Source: DASWUZ01 sp036401375 (GTDB taxonomy: Bacteria > Acidobacteriota > Terriglobia > Terriglobales > Acidobacteriaceae). From it: a DNA stretch of 64,000 nucleotides. The position numbers were made by a program, and so were the translations under genes. The stretch lies in assembly GCA_036401375.1 (NCBI GenBank), contig DASWVB010000005.1:100540-164539 (forward strand). Reading direction: 5' to 3'. Below the pieces are notes generated by a model, which saw only the letters and a program-made list of their open reading frames with translations, ran no database searches and was not told where the DNA came from. Below, piece by piece: positions 53,762 through 63,640 of the stretch; position 1 is the first letter of the stretch; each line of letters opens with the position of its first letter.

Positions 53762-54268
53762 ATGCTAACTGCATTTACGATATTTCACGTCTTGATCAGT
53801 CTAGTAGGAATCGGCTCAGGATTTGTCGCAATCTTCGGAATGCTCGCTGCCAAACGGCTCGATCGCTGGACGCTGCTCTTCCTCTCGACTACCGTGGCGA
53901 CAAGCGTCACAGGATTCATGTTCCCGTTTCATAAGTTACTACCATCGCATGTAGTTGGGCTTGTGTCGCTGGTCGTACTGGCGCTTACGATAGTGGCGCG
54001 CTATCGACGCCATCTCATCGGCGCATGGCGCTGGACCTATGTCATCACCGCCGTGCTCGCCCAGTATTTGAATGTCTTCGTGCTGATAGTACAGCTCTTT
54101 CGCAGAGTGCCTGCCCTGAAAGCAATCGCTCCAACCCAGACCGAGCCACCATTTCTGATTGCTCAGGTCGTAGTTATGGCTCTGTTCGTCGTGCTTGGTG
54201 TCCTGGCTGCTAAAAAATTCCACCCGCAGCCAGCTACAATCCTTGTGCAAGCGGGATCCTTCGTTTAA
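53762..54268 (+). CDS. Four-TM membrane protein of unknown function
   Basis: 168 aa with a strong GGAGG five bases before the ATG. Predicted helices are near residues 5-28 (FHVLISLVGIGSGFVAIFGML), 38-55, 65-80 (VVGLVSLVVLALTIV), 92-112 (WTYVITAVLAQYLNVFVLIVQLF) and 135-150 (IAQVVVMALFVVLGVLAA). A histidine in the first helix (FH) and FPFHKLLPSH suggest a possible cofactor or metal site, as in small DUF2306-like membrane proteins, but this is weak. Codon use is less C-ending than in the core genes, consistent with accessory origin. Confidence 0.6.
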   Translation: MLTAFTIFHVLISLVGIGSGFVAIFGMLAAKRLDRWTLLFLSTTVATSVTGFMFPFHKLLPSHVVGLVSLVVLALTIVARYRRHLIGAWRWTYVITAVLAQYLNVFVLIVQLFRRVPALKAIAPTQTEPPFLIAQVVVMALFVVLGVLAAKKFHPQPATILVQAGSFV

Positions 54269-54483
54269 CTTCGCGACCCTGGTTGCGGGGCGATGGCCCC
54301 AGATTGCGGTGCGCACTCTTGACCGCGTACACTTTTGCTTTCCGAGCGATCAGCGCTTGATCAGAGACGATCGAACTTCATTTCACTCAGCAACGTCGAA
54401 AATTGTCGAGGAGTTACTCCGCGGGGGCTCATCTCCCAGGTACAAGAAAGAGCTATCACCCAAAGATAAATCTCGTCGATTCA

Positions 54484-54511
54484 ATCCATGTCTCCTAATC
54501 GAGACATGGAT
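54484..54511 (-). terminator. Inverted repeat after the class V aminotransferase
   Basis: An 11-bp perfect repeat (54484-54494 with 54501-54511, 6-base loop) lies about 35 bases beyond the aminotransferase stop on the minus strand. A weak T-containing tail follows. The rest of the gap 54269-54545 shows nothing else. Confidence 0.5.
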
Positions 54512-54545
54512 GGCCTGTTCACCTCAGGTCGAGGGATGGTGCGGA

Positions 54546-55796
54546 CTAGACGGCTACGGCGGCTTCTAGGCGCTGGCAGCGGATGCCTTCGCGGCCGCAG
54601 GAGCAGCGGCTGGTTTCGCCTTCGAGATTGCGATTGGCGAAGACTTTCTGAGCGGCGATCAGGCCTTGTCCAAAGGCCGCACCGGGCAGCTTCAGAGTCT
54701 TGACGGCGACCTGCTCGAGCGCTCCGATCAGGGCGATAGTGTCCATGTAGTCGAAGTACCCGAGGTGGGCAACGCGGAAGATCTGGCCCTTCATCTCGCC
54801 CTGTCCATTGGCAATGACGGCGGCAAACTTCGACTTCAGCTCTTTGACGATGGAGGTCGAGTCCACTCCCGGCGGTGGCACGACCGCGGTGGCGGCTGCT
54901 GCCGGCGCATCTGGCGCGTAGAGGCCGAAGCCCAGTGCGACGACAGCGGCGCGGGTCATCTCGGCGCAGGTGTCGGCGTTTTCGACCAGCTTGTAGCGGC
55001 CTTTGGCCAGGTCCCCGTCGGCCTGCCCGGCGATGTAGTCGAGTGCCGCCCCTAAGCCTGCAATCAGCGCCACGGCCGGCGTATAGGCCGACTCGCCCTT
55101 GATGGCGTTCTTGCGCTCTTTGATCAGGTCGAAGTAGTACCGCGGGTTCTTCGACGTGGTGGCGCGCGCCCAGGCGCGATCGCTCAGAGCGAGGTAGGAC
55201 AGTCCCGGGGGAATCATGACCGCCTTCTGCGAGCCGCCGATCAGCACATCGACTCCCCATGCGTCGATATCGAGGTGGGTTGTGCCTAGGCCCGTGATCG
55301 CATCGACAACCAGCAGAGTGTCGTCGCTCGCCGCGCGCACGATCTCTGCGACGCCCTGCACGCAATGGCGCACAGCGGTTGACGTCTCGGTCGCCTGCAT
55401 GTAGACCGCGCGGTGGTGCGGCTGGAGCGCGGCGCGGACGGACTCGAGCGAAAAGGTCTGACCGTAGGGGGCGCTGACGATGTCGACTTCGCAACCGAAC
55501 GCCTTGGCAAGGGCGGTCCAGCGCTCGCCGAACTTACCGGCGGTGAGCACCAGCACGCGATCTCCGGGCGAGGTGAGGTTCGAGACCGAGGCCTCCATAG
55601 CGCCGGTGCCCGAGGACGAGAGCAGCAGAACGTCCTGCCTGGTACCCACAAATTCCTTCAACTGTGCGAGCACGCGGGTGTAGAGCGCTCGAAACTCAGG
55701 GGTGCGATGGTGAATGTCCGCGGCAGCCATGGCAAACTGCGCGGCGGGCAACAGGGGGGTAGGTCCGGGCGTGAAGAGACGCGTCTTGCGAATCAT
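54546..55796 (-). CDS. Class V PLP-dependent aminotransferase (serine/alanine-glyoxylate type)
   Basis: A 416-aa enzyme of the SerC-like/AGXT group. Motifs: TPGPTPLLPAAQFAMA, HHRTPEFRALY, LLLSSSGTGAMEASVSNL, LVVDAITGLGTTHLDIDAWGVD and the PLP-Lys in IGGSQKAVMIPPGLSY. It could act as alanine-glyoxylate, serine-pyruvate or phosphoserine aminotransferase; with serA upstream in the same orientation a serine-pathway role is attractive but unproven. The C-terminal 25 residues (ending with SRCSCGREGIRC and RLEAAVAV) look atypical. The +1 frame over the same bases encodes an Ala/Pro/Lys tail ending at 54566, so a late frameshift is possible. Confidence 0.85.
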   Translation of the reverse strand: MIRKTRLFTPGPTPLLPAAQFAMAAADIHHRTPEFRALYTRVLAQLKEFVGTRQDVLLLSSSGTGAMEASVSNLTSPGDRVLVLTAGKFGERWTALAKAFGCEVDIVSAPYGQTFSLESVRAALQPHHRAVYMQATETSTAVRHCVQGVAEIVRAASDDTLLVVDAITGLGTTHLDIDAWGVDVLIGGSQKAVMIPPGLSYLALSDRAWARATTSKNPRYYFDLIKERKNAIKGESAYTPAVALIAGLGAALDYIAGQADGDLAKGRYKLVENADTCAEMTRAAVVALGFGLYAPDAPAAAATAVVPPPGVDSTSIVKELKSKFAAVIANGQGEMKGQIFRVAHLGYFDYMDTIALIGALEQVAVKTLKLPGAAFGQGLIAAQKVFANRNLEGETSRCSCGREGIRCQRLEAAVAV

Positions 55797-56004
55797 GCTG
55801 TTAGGCGATGTCCTTCTAGTCGATGTTGCCTACCATTGTACCGCTCACGGCATGCGCTTCCTCGCGGATGGCTTTGCCGGGCAGCAAGTCCATTGTGTTG
55901 ACCAGGTTCTTTCACTGCCCTCGTCCGCCCTTCTGGCCGGTGCCGGCGTTCTGCCCGGCGACGGTGCTCAGCCGGCCCGGCTGGTGCACAGTAGAAGCCG
56001 CTAC

Positions 56005-56958
56005 TCAGTTGAAGATGGCAGCAACAGCCTGGTTTCCGCTGATGGTGATGGTGCAGGTGGTCGGAGGCGGCGCGGGGGGCGCTGTGACCGGGAGGCAGTT
56101 AGACGACCAGCCGCCGAAGGTCGAGCCTGCGCCGGGAGTCTCAGTGAATGTGACCATCGAGCCGGTCGTAAAGCTGCCCAGGCAGCCGGGTCCTGTACCG
56201 CAGTTGATCACGAAAGGAGCGGCAGTACCGGCTGCAGGTGCGGTAACAAGGCCTGTAGACGCGTTGGCGCCAGCCTTATAGACGGTGAGCGCCGGCAGCG
56301 GCGGTCCCGGATCAAACGGCCCAGCTGTGAAGGTGGCCGTCGCAGTAACTACACTGCCGTCTGAGCCCTTGGCGATGGCGGTGATCGTGGTCGACCCGTT
56401 ATTCAGCCCGGTCGCGAGGCCCGTGGGCGTGATGGTTGCAACCTGGACGTCGCTCGAGACCCATGTGACCAGGTTTGTCAGGTCCATCGTAGTGCCCGCA
56501 CTCGTCCCGAAGCCGCCGAGCGCGATGAATTGCCCGGTCTCGTTCTGAGTGGCCACTGACTGGTTGTCGGGGATGATGGTCAGGGCTCCAAGAGCCGGCC
56601 CTATGAAGGGCGAAACGGTGATGACGGCACTGCCGGTGTCGACTCCGGAGACCCCGAGCATGCTGGCCGTTATGGTCGTTGACCCGGGCGATACGGCGGT
56701 CGCCAGCCCGGCGGAGTTGATGGTCGCTACCGCGACGTCGCTCGACTTCCACGTGACCAGTGCGGTGATGTCTTTGGTCGAGGTACCCTCGTGGAAGGTA
56801 CCGATGGCGCTGAACTGCGCCGTCTCCCCAGCCGTGCTGAGCGCCTGGGTAGCCGGGCTTACCGCGATCGCGGTCAGCCCGGGAGTTCCGCAGCCGCAGA
56901 GTGACAGGACGATGCCGAGGACCGCTGCCGCTAGTAGACCACCACGATCGAGACGCAT
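56005..56958 (-). CDS. BIG2-repeat lipoprotein
   Basis: 317 aa from the ATG at 56958. A lipoprotein signal peptide (GGLLAAAVLGIVLSLCGCG) contains the lipobox LCGC. Two BIG2 (bacterial Ig-like group 2) repeats follow, each with the pattern TxFSAIGTF, WKSSDVAVATI or WVSSDVQVATI, and PGSTTITAS or NGSTTITAI. The C-terminal part (GSMVTFTETPGAGSTFGGWSSNC to CTITISGNQAVAAIF) is a small domain of the same kind seen in acidobacterial surface proteins. It is probably outer-membrane or surface associated. No catalytic domain is present. Confidence 0.85.
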   Translation of the reverse strand: MRLDRGGLLAAAVLGIVLSLCGCGTPGLTAIAVSPATQALSTAGETAQFSAIGTFHEGTSTKDITALVTWKSSDVAVATINSAGLATAVSPGSTTITASMLGVSGVDTGSAVITVSPFIGPALGALTIIPDNQSVATQNETGQFIALGGFGTSAGTTMDLTNLVTWVSSDVQVATITPTGLATGLNNGSTTITAIAKGSDGSVVTATATFTAGPFDPGPPLPALTVYKAGANASTGLVTAPAAGTAAPFVINCGTGPGCLGSFTTGSMVTFTETPGAGSTFGGWSSNCLPVTAPPAPPPTTCTITISGNQAVAAIFN

Positions 56959-57353
56959 GTGCCCATTCCTCAAGTGCCGGCTATCGAGAGTTGTGGCTCG
57001 CGCTACCACGCAGGCAAACGCGTGCCGGCGCGATGACCAGAGGTCGCGCGCGACTGGCTCAGATGTTGTTGGGACTGGAAGTGGCTGAGGCCTGAGCGAC
57101 AGAATATTGAGAGCTACCGATTAGCGGTCGTCACTCTTTACACGCAGGGGTAATGTAACGATCACAGAGCCACGCGCACCCGTGCTGAGCAATATTGCTC
57201 ACATCGCCCCGCACTCGGCGGCTCACCTGGTGGCGATGCGCAACCGGCGCTGATACGGACCAGCCAACCCAATTTCGTGTGCGCAGTCCTTCGCCTGCAT
57301 CCAAGGGCCAGAGCATTCCGACAAACCCCATGCGGAATGCACGGAGCCTTCCT
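56959..57353. promoter_or_regulatory. Divergent intergenic region with a 16-bp perfect palindrome
   Basis: About 395 bases between the BIG2 lipoprotein and yqeY. It contains the perfect 16-bp palindrome TGAGCAATATTGCTCA at 57186-57201, which looks like an operator for a dimeric regulator. Other parts show no coding support. Confidence 0.45.
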
Positions 57354-57821
57354 TTGACCCTCGTAGACACGATCACTAAAGAGATGATTATCGCCATGAA
57401 GGCGCGCGACCCCGAGCGGCTCTCTACCCTGCGCATGATCAAGTCTGCATTCAAGAATCGGGAGATTGAAAAGCGTGCGCCACTGCTCGATCCTGAGGCC
57501 GTCGCAGTGCTGACCACCATGATCAAGCAGCGGCGGGAGTCGATAGACGCCTTCGTAAAAGGCAATCGCCCCCTGCTGGCCGCCAAGGAGGCAGAAGAGA
57601 TTCGGCTCATCGAGACCTTCATGCCCAAAGCGGCTACGGCTGAGGAGCTGCGGCCCCTGGTCGTTGATGCGCTCCGGGAGCTGTCGGCCGCCGGCACTAC
57701 GCTGGGACCGAAGGATATCGGCGTCGGCATGAGAGCGGTGCAGGCCAAGATCCAGTCCGCTGGAATACGAGCGGACGGACGGCTGGTGAGTGAACTGGTA
57801 AAGGCAGAGCTGGCCCTCTAG
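57354..57821 (+). CDS. YqeY/GatB-tail domain protein
   Basis: About 155 aa. I choose the TTG at 57354 because GGAG lies seven bases upstream and the product then begins TLVDTITKEMIIAMKARDPERLSTLRMIKSAFKN, the usual YqeY N-terminus. The remainder has RRESIDAFVKGNRPLLAAKEAEEIRLIETFMP and KDIGVGMRAVQAKI. YqeY is the free-standing form of the GatB C-terminal helical domain and is thought to bind tRNA or amidotransferase components. The ATG at 57330 is the alternative start. Confidence 0.9.
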   Translation: MTLVDTITKEMIIAMKARDPERLSTLRMIKSAFKNREIEKRAPLLDPEAVAVLTTMIKQRRESIDAFVKGNRPLLAAKEAEEIRLIETFMPKAATAEELRPLVVDALRELSAAGTTLGPKDIGVGMRAVQAKIQSAGIRADGRLVSELVKAELAL

Positions 57822-57979
57822 CCGCACCTGGCGTACACCCGACCGTCCCGACACCCCGTTTACCAGAGTACAACTTGGCGGGAAGGTTGTTCATCCCGAG
57901 CACGACCTGGAACCATTCGAACAGGATGAGCGTAATCAGGGTGCATCCCACCGGCATCGCCCGTAGCTCGAGGATAAGA

Positions 57980-58534
57980 ATGACACTTTGCCACCGCAGA
58001 CGAGTTACAAACCTTTGTCTTGCCGCAAGATCGGCAGTAATTGCCTCATTGCTGCTGGCATCCTTCGTAGCCGGCGCGCAAAAGATTCCGGAGACCAACG
58101 CTTCAACGCTGGCTGGGAACGTGGTGCATCTCCCCCTCGATCTGCGCGGCAAGATCGGCGTCCTCGTGCTTGGATTCAGCAAGAAGTCTTCTGAGCAATG
58201 TCATAGCTGGGATGAGGGAATCAGCCGCGACTTCGGCAGCAACGCTCATACGGCTTACTACCAGATGCCGGTGCTCGAAGACGTGCCCGGCTTGATCCGC
58301 AGCATGGTGATTCACAGCATGCGCTCTGACATTCCTGCGGCTACCCAGGTTCGCTTTGTTCCCCTTTTGCGCAATGAGCTGGAGTGGAAGAGTGTTGCCG
58401 AGTTCGGACCGGGCGATGACGCATACGTGCTGATCGTCAACGATGCAGGAGAGGTGAAGTGGCGGGGGCACGGGCCGCTCACTCCCGCCAGCTACGCGAC
58501 CTTCAAGTCAACGCTTACGGCGATGGAAAAGTAA
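57980..58534 (+). CDS. Exported thioredoxin-fold-like protein
   Basis: 184 aa from the ATG at 57980, which has AGGA upstream. A signal peptide (AVIASLLLASFVAGAQK) follows a basic start. The mature domain has GNVVHLPLDLRGKIGVLVLGFSKKSSEQCHSW, with strand-helix order of the thioredoxin fold and one Cys in place of the usual CXXC. It then has YYQMPVLEDVPGL and DAYVLIVNDAGEVKWRGHGPL, typical of ATP10/peroxiredoxin-like assembly proteins. It may act in the periplasm as a redox or assembly factor. Specific role unknown. Confidence 0.65.
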   Translation: MTLCHRRRVTNLCLAARSAVIASLLLASFVAGAQKIPETNASTLAGNVVHLPLDLRGKIGVLVLGFSKKSSEQCHSWDEGISRDFGSNAHTAYYQMPVLEDVPGLIRSMVIHSMRSDIPAATQVRFVPLLRNELEWKSVAEFGPGDDAYVLIVNDAGEVKWRGHGPLTPASYATFKSTLTAMEK

Positions 58535-58840
58535 GCCAGCCCAGGCGCGATGCCTACGACCAAAGGGCGCGACGCCTGATACAAGGGCTCGACGGCATGT
58601 ATGTACGCACCTACCAGTTCGACAAAGATGACCAGAACACGCCTGCCGATCTGCAGGCATTCGCGCCCAGTTCGTGAGCTCTGACCAGCTGGATGAAGGA
58701 GCCCGGTTGACCCCATCAGCGATCCGCAAGCCGGCATGCCCGCTCGGCGAGTCTGCGGCTGCTGAGGGCGGGCGCCGTGAGCCTCTGCTTCATGCTCCGG
58801 GCTTGAGCTTGCGGGCACCCGGTAGTATGAGAAGGGCGCC
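58535..58840. other. Intergenic region upstream of dnaG
   Basis: 306 bases without a supported gene. Short frames in all directions lack ribosome sites. The dnaG promoter probably lies here. Confidence 0.5.
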
Positions 58841-60604
58841 ATGGCTACCGACTTTGCCCAGACCGTCAAGCAGCAGGCCGACATAGTCCGCATCATCGGC
58901 GAGTACGTGCGGCTGAAGAGGTCCGGCGCGCAGAACTTCCAGGGGCTATGCCCTTTCCACAGCGAGAAATCGCCATCGTTCTCCGTCCATGCGTCGAAGC
59001 AGTTCTATCATTGCTTCGGTTGCGGCCAGTCTGGAGACGTCTTCTCCTTCATCCAGAAGATCGAAAACGTCGGTTTCCGCGAGGCAGTCAAGACGGTCGC
59101 GCAGAAGTGCGGGATCCCGCTGCCGAAGCGCGAGTTCTCCTCACCGGAAGAGGCAAAGGAGAGCCGCCAGAGGGGCAAGCTGATCGAGTTGAACGAGGCG
59201 GCCGCGGTGTGGTTCGAGCATCAGCTGCGCTCGCCGGAGGGCGCCACGGCGCGCGAATACCTGACGGGACGCGGCCTCTCGGCGGACGCGATCGCAAAGT
59301 TCCGGATCGGTTACGCACCCGACTCTTTCCATGCTCTGCGGGAGCGGCTCCAGTCCCTCGCCGATACTGAGCTGCTGCGACTCTCCGGCCTCTTCTCCTT
59401 CAAGGAGCAGGAGGACGGAGCGCCCGGGCAAATCTACTCGCGCTTTCGCAAACGCATCACCTTCCCCATCGCCAGCGAGAGCGGCAAGGTAATCGCCTTT
59501 ACCGCGCGGGCGCTCGACTCGGGCGACAAGGCAGGGGCGAAGTACCTCAACTCCTCCGAGACTCCTCTCTACTCGAAGCGGGAAGTACTCTTCAACCTCG
59601 ACAAGGCCCGGCAGGCAATCCGGCAGCATAACTTTGCAGTGCTGGTTGAGGGGCAGATGGATTGCATCTCCGTCTACATGGCCGGGGTACAGAACGTGCT
59701 CGCGACCAGCGGAACTGCCTTTACCGAGCACCAGGTGCGGCTGCTGAGCCGCTTCTGCAACCAGGTTGTGGTCAACTTTGACCCGGACGCGGCAGGCAGA
59801 GAGGCAACTGAAAAGTCAATTGCGCTGCTGACCGAGGAGGGGTTCGCCGTCAAGGTCGTGACCCTGGAGGATGGCCTCGATCCAGACCGGTTTCTTCGCC
59901 AGCATGGCGCGGAGGCGTACATGGCGCGGCTTCGCGCCTCGCAGCGGCTGGCCGACTACCTGATCGATCGCGCCCAGCACCTGTTCCCTCCTCGGACGCC
60001 CGAAGCCAAGGTCAAGGCGCTTAACTTCCTGCTGCCTCACATTCGGCGGCTTCCAAACCGGCTTGCACGGGACGAATTTGCGGCCGATGCGGCGCAGAAG
60101 CTGGGAATTGACTCGGCTGTACTTCGTGAGGAGTTGAAGCAGGCCGCGGCCAAGCGCCGGGATACGGTGCCGCGCAGCAACTTTATCTTGAGCGAGTGCG
60201 AACGCGTTCTGCTGCGGGCGCTCGCCGGGAGCGGCGCCGACCCCGCATTCGCCATCGCCAACTCATCTCTCGACGACCATCCCGCCTGGTTTGAGGAGCT
60301 TAGTGTCACTCCGGTGCTCCAGCAGCTGCGCCACCGCGGGGCCGATGATCCCGTGCAGTCTGTTCCTGAGGGTCCCGCGCGGACTCTGCTCGTGCAGGTG
60401 CTGATGGAGGAGACAGAAACACTCACCCCGGAAGAGGTCTCTGCCGCTGTGCAAGCTGCGCGACGCAGCCATCTGGAGCGCCGCCAGCGAGAGCTGCGCG
60501 CCGCCATTGCAGAGGCGGAGCGCCGTGGAGACTTTGCCGAGGTAGCCCTCTTGACTGCCGACAAGCTGGCAGCAGACCGCACCCTGCGGGAGGCAGACGG
60601 TTAG
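58841..60604 (+). CDS. dnaG: DNA primase
   Basis: A 587-aa primase that lays RNA primers for DNA replication. The CHC2 zinc finger is at residues 37-72 (CPFHSEKSPSFSVHASKQ followed by HCFGCGQSGDVFSFI). The TOPRIM core shows VLVEGQMDCISVYMAGVQNVLATSGTAFTEHQ and VNFDPDAAGREA with the catalytic acidic residues. The C-terminal helicase-binding domain is Arg/Glu-rich and less conserved. An incomplete GAAGG site lies before the ATG. It is followed by rpoD 1.05 kb downstream, keeping part of the old rpsU-dnaG-rpoD order. Confidence 0.97.
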   Translation: MATDFAQTVKQQADIVRIIGEYVRLKRSGAQNFQGLCPFHSEKSPSFSVHASKQFYHCFGCGQSGDVFSFIQKIENVGFREAVKTVAQKCGIPLPKREFSSPEEAKESRQRGKLIELNEAAAVWFEHQLRSPEGATAREYLTGRGLSADAIAKFRIGYAPDSFHALRERLQSLADTELLRLSGLFSFKEQEDGAPGQIYSRFRKRITFPIASESGKVIAFTARALDSGDKAGAKYLNSSETPLYSKREVLFNLDKARQAIRQHNFAVLVEGQMDCISVYMAGVQNVLATSGTAFTEHQVRLLSRFCNQVVVNFDPDAAGREATEKSIALLTEEGFAVKVVTLEDGLDPDRFLRQHGAEAYMARLRASQRLADYLIDRAQHLFPPRTPEAKVKALNFLLPHIRRLPNRLARDEFAADAAQKLGIDSAVLREELKQAAAKRRDTVPRSNFILSECERVLLRALAGSGADPAFAIANSSLDDHPAWFEELSVTPVLQQLRHRGADDPVQSVPEGPARTLLVQVLMEETETLTPEEVSAAVQAARRSHLERRQRELRAAIAEAERRGDFAEVALLTADKLAADRTLREADG

Positions 60605-60662
60605 CGCTTTCGTTTAACGGACACGATTGGACGGGGCCAGTGTTGCTTACCGGAGAGCTGTT

Positions 60663-60845
60663 TTAGAGTCGTTTCCGGATGATCAAGGTGTCGACGGTCA
60701 GCTTTCCTATCGTCAGTTCCTCTATCCGGGCGCGCCGCACGGCCAGTTTGCCAATGGCAAGAGCTCCGTTGGCCACGGCGCCCAGGGCCAGCGCGCCCAG
60801 GGCTGATGCTCCGATGGCCAGCTGAGTCAGAGAGAGCCGCGCCAT
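60663..60845 (-). CDS. Small hydrophobic-repeat protein
   Basis: A 60-aa protein with the repeating pattern LAIGASALGALALGAVANGALAIGKLAV followed by IEELTIGKLTVDTLII. Hydrophobic residues recur every five positions, as in left-handed beta-helix or pentapeptide-like folds rather than a normal TM helix. I know short proteins of this style from several phyla but no function. It is on the opposite strand between dnaG and rpoD. Confidence 0.6.
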   Translation of the reverse strand: MARLSLTQLAIGASALGALALGAVANGALAIGKLAVRRARIEELTIGKLTVDTLIIRKRL

Positions 60846-61081
60846 CGCTCTCGATTATCTTTGTTCCGTTAGCATTGTCTGATTCTAGCCTCTCGCTCCT
60901 AGTCCGAGCCCGATGGCTGGCGCTCAGCTTCTGCGTGGCTTTCATCAGCTCCTCAGTAAATACGTGCTCTACGTTTCATACGTGTTAGAGGCGCCGCAAA
61001 CCGCAATCTGATCGCAGATTAACGGGAAGGCGAACCGTGCGCCCACCGCTCCGTCAAACCCGCAGCAATGGAAAGACGCCC

Positions 61082-61273
61082 ATGATCGAGAACAGACGAT
61101 TCCCTTTGAGTGTATTGACGTACCTGGCGGGATCGTTCATCGCAGCGTTTGGGATTACCCAGCCTGCTCCGCGCCAGCAGCGCTTGGTCGCACTGGCGCT
61201 GGGTGGGTTGCTTCTGCTCGCCGCCATTCTGGCCGTCTGCGTCCTCGGCTTTTTGTGTGGCAGCTCTATCTAG
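61082..61273 (+). CDS. Small membrane protein (63 aa)
   Basis: The ATG at 61082 follows GGAAAG and opens IENRRFPLSVLTYLAGSFIAAFGITQP, then a single TM helix (LVALALGGLLLLAAILAVCVLGFLCG). It ends with TAG at 61271. Length and hydrophobicity are typical of small inner-membrane proteins. There is no homology I recognise; it might be spurious. Confidence 0.35.
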   Translation: MIENRRFPLSVLTYLAGSFIAAFGITQPAPRQQRLVALALGGLLLLAAILAVCVLGFLCGSSI

Positions 61274-61656
61274 ACCGGCATTGACGCTGGTGGCTTGCCT
61301 TGAACACCCGGATCTAAGTAAGAACCCAACAGGGCGAGGGAAGCGTCTAATGAGTGCGGACTTCGAACGCGCCGGCAAGGCAAATCCTCCGAAAGCACCG
61401 AAGTAGTGTGCTTCTTCCCTGTGAAGGGCTGGATCTCGGGCCTTTACCGTTGACGCGATAAAATGTGCCACTTGACAGGCATGCTATTCTGAAGGTCTTT
61501 GGTGGACGTGCGTCCTCTGCCCAGCGACTCGATCGCCCCGGGAATGTGCCCTTCGCGGCCTGCTTCGCACCTCGTCTGACCAAAGCACCTGACAGATCGC
61601 GCCTGACAGACTGCATTCCACAGATCGAAAAATTTTCCGCGGGAGAATCAACTCGC
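61274..61656. promoter_or_regulatory. Upstream region of rpoD
   Basis: About 380 bases before the rpoD TTG. The rpoD frame is open back to 61465, but the segment 61465-61656 has none of the conserved sigma features. The rpoD promoter should be located here; no specific element is evident. Confidence 0.45.
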
Positions 61657-63354
<1,698 letters not shown>

Positions 63355-63373
63355 CTTGAATCTAGAAGTAAGG

Positions 63374-63401
63374 AAAGGCCACGAGCGATCGTGGCCTTTT
63401 T
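63374..63401 (+). terminator. Rho-independent terminator after rpoD
   Basis: An 11-bp perfect stem (63374-63384 with 63389-63399) with a GCGA tetraloop is followed by TTTTT. It starts 19 bases after the rpoD stop and is a textbook intrinsic terminator. Confidence 0.95.
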
Positions 63402-63640
63402 GTTGCTGAGTGCAGACCCTGAATCTTGGAAGGGCAACCCTCCCCGGCGATATGACGCGCCCGGTATGGTTACCATCGCGCGCGCAGACTGGGCGGCAGC
63501 CACGCCGTCGCGACGCCCCTGCATCATAGCTGCTGTCCTGCCGCACTGTGGTACACGCTCCGGATGCCTGCCCGTTGGCTTGCCTTTTCCGCTGCTCAAG
63601 CGGATGAACGTCGACAGGTCTCTTCTCCTGCGGAGTCATC
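63402..63640. other. Intergenic region before the PAS gene
   Basis: About 240 bases without a supported gene; it should contain the promoter of the PAS-domain gene. Confidence 0.4.

Noticed and set aside
57195..57353. N-terminal extension of the YqeY protein
   Set aside because: The extended residues (Arg/Pro/Trp-rich) are not typical of the family and the TTG at 57354 has a better ribosome site.
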